Assembly (NCBI GenBank): GCA_031260775.1
Contig: JAISKW010000114.1
Location: 1-12,820 of the forward strand
Reading direction: 5' to 3'
Length of the DNA stretch: 12,820 bases
Origin: Christensenellaceae bacterium
Lineage (GTDB): Bacteria > Bacillota > Clostridia > Christensenellales > DTU072
The position numbers and the translations under genes are program-made. The notes under the pieces were generated by a model, which worked only from the letters and a program-made list of their open reading frames with translations, was not told the DNA's origin and ran no database searches. Shown piece by piece: positions 1-7,500 of the stretch. Numbering within the stretch: the first letter of the stretch is position 1; the number at the start of each line of letters is the position of its first letter.

Positions 1-267
1 CATTATGTGCTGTCCGTCGGTATCGAGAAGGAAAACGTCGTTCTTTTTGACCCGTATTTCGAAAGCAAACACAGCACCGCGGGAATCGAGTACATAGGAG
101 CCGACGACGGACGCTCGAACCGTAAGGTATCGTTTGAAAGATTGAACAGCGACAATCACCGTATCCGCTACGCTACGGGGAAAACGGAAGAGCGCGAGGC
201 AGTGTTATTCTTCAACAAAAAGACACGCAAGGCGCGACCCAACGGCGGCATAGAGTATTTTATTTAA
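1..267 (+). CDS. C39-like (papain-fold) peptidase, C-terminal fragment
   Basis: The 5' part lies outside the window. The reading frame is open from base 1 (His-Tyr-Val-Leu) and ends with TAA at 265-267, giving 88 visible residues. The fragment starts with HYVLSVGI, and FDPYF follows about 16 residues later. This His-(~16)-Asp spacing is typical of the catalytic His and Asp of C39-like papain-fold peptidases; the catalytic Cys would be upstream. The C-terminal EREAVLFFN...IEYFI resembles the tail of small C39-like proteins I recall from Clostridia. Substrate and role are unknown: such domains can cleave leader peptides or be stand-alone proteases. A GTG at position 7 is in frame but is unlikely to be the start, because it would remove the His. 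The gene converges on the histidine kinase with only 18 bp between stop codons and no visible terminator hairpin. Confidence 0.6.
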   Translation, partial: HYVLSVGIEKENVVLFDPYFESKHSTAGIEYIGADDGRSNRKVSFERLNSDNHRIRYATGKTEEREAVLFFNKKTRKARPNGGIEYFI

Positions 268-285
268 GCAATAATAGCTAATTTT

Positions 286-2631
286 CTAACGGAGGTGCTG
301 TGCAAGTACGCGCATAACGTCGTCGATATTAATGGGTTTGCCGATATGTCCGTTCATACCCGAGGCAATACATTTATCAACGTCCTCCTTAAAGACGTTT
401 GCGGTCATGGCAATTATCGGTACGGTTTTTGCGTAAGGAATATCGAGCCCGCGGATTTGCTCCGTCGCCTCGCAGCCGCCCATTACAGGCATTTGCATAT
501 CCATAAAAATTAAGTCGTAAGGCGCGTTGTTCGCAACCGTTTTTATAGACTCCTGCCCGTTCTCCGCGCAATCAATTTGTACGCCGGTTGACTCGAGTAA
601 CGCAATAACAATCTCGCGGTTAATTTCGACGTCTTCAACCAAAAGGATTCTTTTCCCCGTGAAATCCGCTTTCTCCAAACGCTGTGATTCTTGTTCCTCA
701 ATCAGACTTTTGGCTCCCAAACACTCCACTATGGAGTTCGCAATCGCAGACGGGAACAACGGCTTTATCAGGAAAATATCGACACCCTCAGTCTTCGAGG
801 CGTCCTCCGCCAAGACCTGCTCCGAAACGGTTGTCATAATAACTACGGGTTTGCTTGTGCAGGCGTTCTTAATAATTCTCACGACCTCTAAGCCGCTGAC
901 GGCCGGCATACTCCAATCGACGAAGCAAATATTGTAGTCGCCGTTTCTTTCAATCAAAGCCTCTACCTCGTCGCCGCTTGCGCATACGTCGCAATGAATT
1001 CCGAAGCGCGTGGCGATTTCCTTAAAGTAGGACGCGTCCTCGGCGTTGTCGTCAACCACCAAAAGCTTAACGGTTTTAAGGTTGATGCCCGAGTCTTGCA
1101 GCAATCTGCCGTGGCTTTCCTTTCCGCGCTCAAGCGCGATATTAAAGGTGAAAGTTGAGCCTTTCCCCGGCTCCGAATCGACCCAAATTCTGCCGTCCAT
1201 AAGCTCGACAATGTTGCGGGATATCGCCAAGCCCAAGCCCGTGCCGCCGAAGCGGCGCGAAACGCTGTTGTCCGCTTGCTCGAACGACGTAAACAGCTTT
1301 GACGATTGCTCTTCGCTTATGCCTATTCCGGTGTCGGTTACCGAAACCTGTATTAAGTATTTGCTGCCCTTTTTCGAAAGCGCGCGCGCATCGAGCGAGA
1401 TTTTGCCGCCCTCGGGCGTGAATTTTACGGCGTTCGAAAGTAAATTCGCAACAATTTGCGCAATGCGTTGCGAGTCGCCGATAAGCGTCGGCGGAATGTT
1501 CTTTTCGATATATACGTGGAATTCCTGATGCTTTTGCTCGGTTTTGAACGCCGAAACGTTGACGACCGTTTGCAGCATACTTTCGAAATCGAATTCGGTC
1601 AGCGACAGCTCCAATTTATTAGCCTCAATTTTGGACATATCCAAAATGTCGTTGATTATGCCCAAAAGGTGTGTGGACGCGCCGTCGATTCTGCCCAAGC
1701 AGTAGTCCTTTTTGTCGGCATCGGTAGCGGAGAGGGCGATGTTTGTCATACCCACGATTGCATTAATCGGCGTGCGGATTTCGTGCGACATATTCGAAAG
1801 GAACTCGCTTTTCGCTTTGTTTGCCGTTTCCGCGGCTAAGGTTTTTTGTAAAAGGTCGCGTGTTCTTTCCTCAACGGTTCTTTCGAGGTCGCCCTTTTGC
1901 TTTTCCAATTCGCAGTTTTTTACATAGTTGTTAACGCTGAGGTTGTAAATTACGGTAGAGGCTACTATTGCAAGCACCGTAACGATAACGATGTTTGAGC
2001 GCATATCCGAGCCGATAAGGTTGTCGAGCGTATCTATGCGCCAAGGATAGCCGCCGAACTCCGCCGGGGCAAAGCCGGTTTTACCGCCGGTTGCGATAAT
2101 CAGCACAAGAGTGTAGACGAACGAGCCTACTATTGTGGGTATCGTTTGCTTGTAGCTGAATATCGGGATTGTACTGAACATCATAATCAGCACAAAATAG
2201 CTGTAAATGCCCTGATTGCCGAGAATATTTATCGTACCGAACGCGAGTTGTAACGCGGCGAACGAATACAGCGTTACGTTAATCAAAATATTAATTACGG
2301 TGCTGTTCTTGATTTTGCCTTTAATGACGAAAAACAACAGAATCGACAGCGTTAAACCTATGACTATTGAGATAAGCGACAGGATTATGTAAATCATATC
2401 GAAGCTGCCTCCGATGATTATGGAAAGCCCCGGGCTGTATTTCCCGCCGTCCTGATGCCAAATTTGGTTGACAACCTGCAAAACGAGTTGCATTCCTACA
2501 ATAAAAACCGCGATAACGAAAGCGCGGTTTGTATTTGTTGCTTGCATCTGTTGTGCGAACCCTTTTTTATGTTCTTGCGGAACCTTGTGGAACAATATGT
2601 CAAAAACACTGCCGTATTTTGAGTTTTTCAT
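286..2631 (-). CDS. Hybrid sensor histidine kinase with two receiver domains
   Basis: This is a membrane-bound sensor kinase of 781 residues. The N-terminal third (about 38-231) holds roughly six hydrophobic segments (near 38-54, 70-103, 112-138, 143-158, 163-181 and 213-231) with no large extracellular loop, so the stimulus may be sensed in or near the membrane. A coiled coil (about 236-272) leads to HisKA with SHEIRTP and phospho-acceptor His283. The HATPase follows, with N box NLLSNAVKF (397-405), DTGIGI (433-438), and F and G2 boxes including FGGTGLGLAIS (461-471). The first receiver (about 522-640) has VVDD (525-528), Asp572 and Lys623. The second (about 660-780) has LVEDVEIN (664-671), Asp711 in FMDMQMP and Lys765. 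No HPt or DNA-binding domain is present, so output probably goes through a separate phosphotransfer protein. An ordinary RBS (AAAGGA, 2640-2645, 8-nt spacing) supports the ATG at 2629-2631. No partner regulator gene is adjacent. Confidence 0.95.
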   Translation of the reverse strand: MKNSKYGSVFDILFHKVPQEHKKGFAQQMQATNTNRAFVIAVFIVGMQLVLQVVNQIWHQDGGKYSPGLSIIIGGSFDMIYIILSLISIVIGLTLSILLFFVIKGKIKNSTVINILINVTLYSFAALQLAFGTINILGNQGIYSYFVLIMMFSTIPIFSYKQTIPTIVGSFVYTLVLIIATGGKTGFAPAEFGGYPWRIDTLDNLIGSDMRSNIVIVTVLAIVASTVIYNLSVNNYVKNCELEKQKGDLERTVEERTRDLLQKTLAAETANKAKSEFLSNMSHEIRTPINAIVGMTNIALSATDADKKDYCLGRIDGASTHLLGIINDILDMSKIEANKLELSLTEFDFESMLQTVVNVSAFKTEQKHQEFHVYIEKNIPPTLIGDSQRIAQIVANLLSNAVKFTPEGGKISLDARALSKKGSKYLIQVSVTDTGIGISEEQSSKLFTSFEQADNSVSRRFGGTGLGLAISRNIVELMDGRIWVDSEPGKGSTFTFNIALERGKESHGRLLQDSGINLKTVKLLVVDDNAEDASYFKEIATRFGIHCDVCASGDEVEALIERNGDYNICFVDWSMPAVSGLEVVRIIKNACTSKPVVIMTTVSEQVLAEDASKTEGVDIFLIKPLFPSAIANSIVECLGAKSLIEEQESQRLEKADFTGKRILLVEDVEINREIVIALLESTGVQIDCAENGQESIKTVANNAPYDLIFMDMQMPVMGGCEATEQIRGLDIPYAKTVPIIAMTANVFKEDVDKCIASGMNGHIGKPINIDDVMRVLAQHLR

Positions 2632-2842
2632 TCTGTTTGTCCTTTATGGGTTTCACAATAATAATGTTGCAACCCGTTAAGTAATTTTACTATAAAATTA
2701 TTAAACAAATAAGTTGCAGTTTTTGCCGTTCCAAATTTTCCCGTTTTCTCACGCCCCGGCGAAAAGAGGTATTCCGGCGTAGGAAAAAGAGCGCGAAAAC
2801 CGTCGGTAACAGCATTTCAATCCCTCTAATGTCCGCTCCGAA

Positions 2843-2872
2843 TTAGCACAACGCGGATAGATGGACTAAAAT
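2843..2872 (+). promoter_or_regulatory. Possible promoter giving a leaderless mRNA for the amino acid kinase gene
   Basis: A -35-like TTAGCA (2843-2848) and a -10-like TAAAAT (2867-2872) are separated by 18 bp. The -10 ends 7 bases before the ATG at 2880, so transcription would start at or next to the start codon. No Shine-Dalgarno sequence lies before this ATG, and an in-frame TAG at 2844-2846 limits upstream extension. The match is by eye and the motif is short. Confidence 0.35.
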
Positions 2873-2879
2873 AATACGC

Positions 2880-3716
2880 ATGACCTTTAATTGCGAGCTT
2901 GTAGGTAAGGTTGGCTCCGCCGCGCTTGCCGACAGGGAGAATAACGACTTAAATTACAACGTTTTGTGCAAAATAGCACGGGAATTGCGCCCGGGCTTCG
3001 TTTGGGTGACGTCGGGAGCGGCGGAAATCGGGCGGCTCGATTATCTTAGGCGAAACGACGGCGTTCTTATGGAAGGCTCGCGCGAGGAAATTAAAACCGA
3101 TTGCGCCGCGCAAGGACAGTCGGTTTTAATGGCAACCTACCGCCAATTCGCGCCGCCCTATTTGTCGCTGAGACAGTTTCTTGTTGAGCATTCACACTTC
3201 AACGACCCGGCAAAACGCGAGCATCTCAAGGACGCGCTTGTGCGTTGCTTTTCGCAAAAAGCCGTGCCGATTATCAACTATAACGACCCCGTTTCGAACG
3301 AGGAAACCCGCAAAACCGAAATTCACGCGCTTAAAGAAAAGGGTATTCCCGTTGTGGAATGCGTAGATAACGACGAAACCGCCTCGAAAATCGCATTACT
3401 TTTGCACGCAAAATACCTTTTGATTTATACAAGCACCGACGGAATTTTGTACGACCCTGCCGACGCTTCTTCGCTTATCCGCGAAATTACCGCCTCAACG
3501 CCGGCGGGATTAGCCACGGAAATCAACAAATGCAAAATGTATTGCGACGGAAAAACAACCGCCGGAACCGGCGGCGCGCTTGCAAAGCTTTCGTATGTTG
3601 AGGAGGCGGCTATGCTCGGCACAACGGTGTTTATATCCTCTCCTAAGTACAAAATATCGGACATTTTGTCCGCGAACGCTCCCTCAACGCGCATAAAGCT
3701 AAAGGATGCCGAATAG
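2880..3716 (+). CDS. Glutamate 5-kinase-like amino acid kinase family protein
   Basis: This is a 278-residue protein of the amino acid kinase fold (ProB, UMP kinase, aspartokinase and relatives). Visible motifs follow glutamate 5-kinase order: N-terminal GKVGSAAL with Lys10, VTSGA (43-47), AAQGQSVL (76-83), VDNDETAS (162-169, like the ProB substrate/Mg loop), YTSTDGIL (183-190, the nucleotide-site aspartate region) and GTGGALAKL (229-237). It probably phosphorylates a carboxylate such as glutamate using ATP. However, VTSGAAEIG and the region around residues 52-75 depart from classical ProB, and the C-terminal PUA domain of many ProB proteins is absent. No proA gene is beside it, so a proline-synthesis role is not shown and I give no symbol. 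The ATG is the first start after an in-frame stop. It is convergent with iolB, 25 bp apart, with no clear terminator. Confidence 0.75.
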   Translation: MTFNCELVGKVGSAALADRENNDLNYNVLCKIARELRPGFVWVTSGAAEIGRLDYLRRNDGVLMEGSREEIKTDCAAQGQSVLMATYRQFAPPYLSLRQFLVEHSHFNDPAKREHLKDALVRCFSQKAVPIINYNDPVSNEETRKTEIHALKEKGIPVVECVDNDETASKIALLLHAKYLLIYTSTDGILYDPADASSLIREITASTPAGLATEINKCKMYCDGKTTAGTGGALAKLSYVEEAAMLGTTVFISSPKYKISDILSANAPSTRIKLKDAE

Positions 3717-3741
3717 TGTTGTTCGGAAGCCTTTAACCGTC

Positions 3742-4509
3742 TTAATCTAACAACCAAGCATAGCGCGGGTCGTCGGTACGGGTTGAAATCCACGGGTTAC
3801 CGGGGAGGTGGCGGATTAGCCAAGCGCAATACATCGGGTATCCGGGAGCAGTCACCTGAACGTGCGTAAATCCGCCGTCAAACAGCCCTGCCGAGCCGTC
3901 CTTAATCGTCGAAGCCTTTTCGCCTATAAAGCACGCGCCGAAGCCTTCGGGGCGGTCGAATTTGTAGTAGTACACCTCGGGTTGCGGATGAAAGTGGGGG
4001 ATATAGCTCCACCAATGCCCCTGCGGCGCGTAAACTTCGCCCATAACGAGGTTGGAATACGGCGCGTTACGGTAGTCAAAGACCGTTACGACCTCGCGTG
4101 AAGCAACACCCTCCCATTTGTCTTTGCAGCTTGTGACGACCTCTAAGTCTTCTTTTCGGTAAAGCTTCGAGGGGAAGACCTTTTCGTTTTCGGTCGCCTG
4201 AAACAAAATTTCGCTGTCGGTTATCGCGCGGACAACGGCGCGTACGCCCCTCGGAAAGTGCAAAACCGTGGGTAATTCCTTGAACACGTTCGAGCGTGAG
4301 GCGTCGGCGGACTTGCCTTCGTACTCGAAAACGATTTCGCCTTGCAACAATAAAATTGCGCATTCATCGGTTTCGCTGAAGTATTCGGCGGATTTGTTTT
4401 CCGCAATTTTAATGACGCCCACGTCCTGAAGCATACTGCCGGTTCGTGCATCGTCCTGCCGAGTTACGGTTTTGAAGCCGTTCTTATCGAATTTTGGGTA
4501 AATAAACAT
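3742..4509 (-). CDS. iolB: 5-deoxy-glucuronate isomerase (IolB)
   Basis: IolB belongs to the KduI/IolB double-cupin family. In myo-inositol breakdown it converts 5-deoxy-D-glucuronate to 2-deoxy-5-keto-D-gluconate in the cytoplasm. The protein has 255 residues, slightly shorter than the roughly 270 usual for the family. The second cupin is the best-kept part: FDYRNAPYSNLVMGEVYAPQ, then a metal-site motif H172-x-H174-x3-E178 followed by VYYYKFDRPEGFG, then His216 and the family-like C-terminal HLPGNPW. The first cupin (about 25-110) is less conserved. The start is well supported: GAGGT (4516-4520) lies 6 bases before the ATG. No other inositol genes (iolC, D, E, G) are in view, so it is either a solitary locus or acts with genes elsewhere. 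The assignment as IolB rather than a KduI relative rests on the central block. Confidence 0.85.
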   Translation of the reverse strand: MFIYPKFDKNGFKTVTRQDDARTGSMLQDVGVIKIAENKSAEYFSETDECAILLLQGEIVFEYEGKSADASRSNVFKELPTVLHFPRGVRAVVRAITDSEILFQATENEKVFPSKLYRKEDLEVVTSCKDKWEGVASREVVTVFDYRNAPYSNLVMGEVYAPQGHWWSYIPHFHPQPEVYYYKFDRPEGFGACFIGEKASTIKDGSAGLFDGGFTHVQVTAPGYPMYCAWLIRHLPGNPWISTRTDDPRYAWLLD

Positions 4510-4523
4510 TTTTTTACCTCTAT

Positions 4524-4552
4524 ATTTTATTTGTTCTTAACTTTGATTACAA
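4524..4552 (-). promoter_or_regulatory. Promoter for iolB, overlapping the divergent exporter promoter
   Basis: Read on the minus strand, TTGTAA (4547-4552) is a -35 and TAAAAT (4524-4529) a -10, separated by 17 bp. Both are close to sigma-A consensus. Transcription would begin near 4517, inside or next to the ribosome binding site, giving a very short leader for iolB. Confidence 0.6.
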
Positions 4553-4558
4553 TATAAG
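4531..4558 (+). promoter_or_regulatory. Promoter for the ABC exporter gene, overlapping the iolB promoter
   Basis: TTGTTC (4531-4536) and TATAAG (4553-4558) are separated by 16 bp. The predicted start near 4565 gives a leader of about 30 bases before the ATG at 4595. The elements interlock with the minus-strand promoter: its -35 hexamer (4547-4552) directly abuts this -10. The two polymerases probably cannot bind together. A short inverted pair TATATT (4521-4526) / AATATA (4551-4556) spans the region. Confidence 0.5.
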
Positions 4559-4594
4559 AAGAGAAATGTCGCATTTTCATCGCTGAAAAAACTA

Positions 4595-7500
4595 ATGTTA
4601 GAGGCTAAAAACATCACAAAAACCTATAGCGGAGCGTTAACGGTCGCGTTAGGAGGCAAGGAGCCGATAAATCTTAGTTTTAGTGAGAGAGGGTTTGTTT
4701 TGCTGCTTGGCGAGAGCGGCAGCGGAAAATCCACGCTTTTGAACGTTCTTTCGGGCGCGGATGCCGCCACAACCGGCGAAGTTTCATACAACGGAGTTAT
4801 ATTAGATACCCTTGATAAGCGGACGGAGTTCGCCGGGCGGCACTGCGCTTCGCTGTATCAGGGCGTCAATCTTGTTTCGTACCTAACGGCGTACGAAAAC
4901 GTGCTTTCGCCGCTTCTTATTGACCCGCGCCGCGTGCCGCACAAGAGTTTTTTTAACGAAAAGGAGAAGCTCGCCGCCGAAACTAACCTCGGAGTGCTCG
5001 GGCTTTTGGCTAAGAAAAACGAGTTCCCTACGACACTTTCGGGCGGCGAAAAACAGCGCGTTGCGTTCGCAAGGGCGTTAATTAAAAAGCCTCAAATTCT
5101 ATTTGCCGACGAGCCGACGGGAAAGCTTGACGGCGCGAATTCGGAAAGGATTTTCCGCGAAATTAAAAGCTATTCGGAAACGGGGCTTGCGATTGTCGTA
5201 ACGCACGACATCGTGCTTGCCGAGAAGTATGCGGACAGGATTATTGTGATAAGGGGCGGACAAATAGTCTCCGACCGCTCCAAAAACCCGCAGTACAAAG
5301 AATTTGAACTGCAAAACAACGAACTGCTTTTGACGTCCGGCGTCGCGTTGAACGGTGCTATTGCCAAGGTAATCAACGAAAACAAGGGCTGCCCCGTAGC
5401 CGTAATCGACGCCGAAAGATTTGTGGATACTTGCACTGTCGCCGAGCCCGAAACAAACCTTTTTACTTTTATCGGCGGTGCGGAAGAGGGGAAAAGGGAA
5501 TATTTTATTTCGGCTGAAGAGTCCGCCGAATTCGAAAAAACGGCATCCGCTATGAGCGGAGAGGAAAGCGACCCGTCATACTGCTTGTCGCCCGAAAGGC
5601 GGCAGGAGTCCGCAGATGAGTCGGAAGAAATTGCATTATCGGATTCCGAATTCGGCATTGCGGGATTCGGTTCGGGGTTTTACGGGAAAAGCACACCCAC
5701 ATCCGCCGCCGGCAAGCCGCTCTCGGCAAAGACAAGTATGTTCTTTGCGGTCAAGCATTTATTGGATAGTAAGCCGCAGTTTGCGCTTTCGATTATTGCG
5801 TCGGCATTAGCCATTGCGCTCGTAGGGTTGGTGCTGATTCTTTTGTTTTCAACGCCGGAGGGCTCGGAAAAAAGGAACTTTGCAAGCGAAACGCACTCCG
5901 CAATTTCCGTTTACGGCAGCGCGGCAAACGCGGTGCCCTCGATTAAACTGTACCCCTCTCTTTCCGATTACACGGTTATTTCGGATGAGACCGCCGCCGC
6001 GTTTGAGGAGGAGTTCGGCAGCGAGCATATTGACCTTTACCGCTTGTCCTCGATGAGCCTGCCGCCGACGCTTTCAACGGGGATTTTTGAAATTTTCGGC
6101 ATATATGAATTGGAGTCCGAGCGGGATTTTGCCGCGTTTGATATGTCTCTTATGCACGATTTCAACGACGTTCCTAACGTTCTTTTCCCGTTGCATCTTG
6201 ATTATAACGTTTTAGCGCACGAGATTTACAAGGAATTTCCCTCGGCGGAATCGGCAATCCTGTGCGAGGTTTTGAAAAACTACGCCGATTGGAAGGAGAA
6301 CGACGCCAATCTTTTGCCTTATTCAACCGATTTACTTTCGCCCGAAATTATTAAAGAGGCGGAGGGGATTGTGTTTTTTGACGGCTTAACGACTTATGGG
6401 CAATTTTTTGAGCGGCAAAAAAGGCTCGACGAAGCGTTGGCGTTCGAGCAATACGGAATGAGCCTGCGTCGCATTTTGTCAACGCACAGTTTCGAGGCTC
6501 CTCTCGCGATGCCTCTGACGTCGCTTTCGCGGATTTACCCCGATAATTCCGTTTTGTATGCGCTGTCTGAGGAGTTTCCCGACGCCGTTTTGCAGGATTT
6601 CCTTTTGTATATCGATTTTAACGAAGACCATCCGAACACCTTTTCGGACGAGGAGGCGTATTCGTATTTGATAAATACTTACGACCCCGACCATTATCTT
6701 TCGACGCTTTTCGGAAACATTCATTCGTTCAAGGAGGCTTTTGCGAACCTTGAGAGGTTGGCGACGCAGGGCGCGTCGTTTTTCGACGAGCAACGGCTCT
6801 TGTCTCTTCTGAAAAGCTATGTTCCGAGAGTGTTTCCCTCTACAAAAATAGAGGAAGCGACGACGCTTAATCAGGCGATAGACTTTTTGTTCGACTCAAA
6901 GTACTTCAGAAACACCTCTTTTGTTACGGGTTTTTCCGCAATAAAAAAGCTTTTCGGCATTAAAGACAACTTTGCGCTTCTCGCACTTTTGCAATCTTGG
7001 TCGGAGGAAAACAAAACGATAACGTTCAAAAACACGTTCGCTCAAGCGACGGCTCCCGACGGAAAGCACGAGGTAATGGTGACGGACTTGCTTATGTTTA
7101 CCGTGGCAAAAAATATAAGCGGATACCTGAACACCTATTTCGGCATAGAAATACCGACCGAAAAACGGGAGCTGCGAGAGTTCTTAAATTCGGGCTATGA
7201 GGGCGTTTTTGCCGAGTATTTTAACGTAGGCGAAACCTTAATCGGCGGCAGCGTGCGCATTTCGGGCATAATAGAAACGGGCTATAAGCAAAAGCAATTT
7301 GACCTCCTTTGGGACAGCGGATTTTTCGCGGACGGCGAAATGAACTTTTCAACGCTCGCCGCAAACGACGAAAACAATACGTTTATCGAAAACGTTATGA
7401 ACGTTTTTCCTATGCTATATTCCTCAAAAGGGTACTCCGAAACGGCGCTTACGGACTCCTTTTTGAAGAAAGTGGCAGGGTTTGAGGTCTGCGATGTGCG

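Noticed and set aside
1046..1528. 160-residue plus-strand frame inside the histidine kinase
   Set aside because: It is antisense to the conserved HATPase and HisKA region and shows no independent protein family features.
2632..2720. Promoter for the histidine kinase on the minus strand
   Set aside because: The stretch is AT-rich and holds several -10-like words (TAAAAT, TATAGT), but none has a convincing -35 at 16-18 bp, so I do not call one.
5170..5658. 162-residue minus-strand frame inside the exporter gene
   Set aside because: It is antisense to a clear ABC exporter reading frame, has no recognisable motif and Ser-rich composition typical of a shadow frame.
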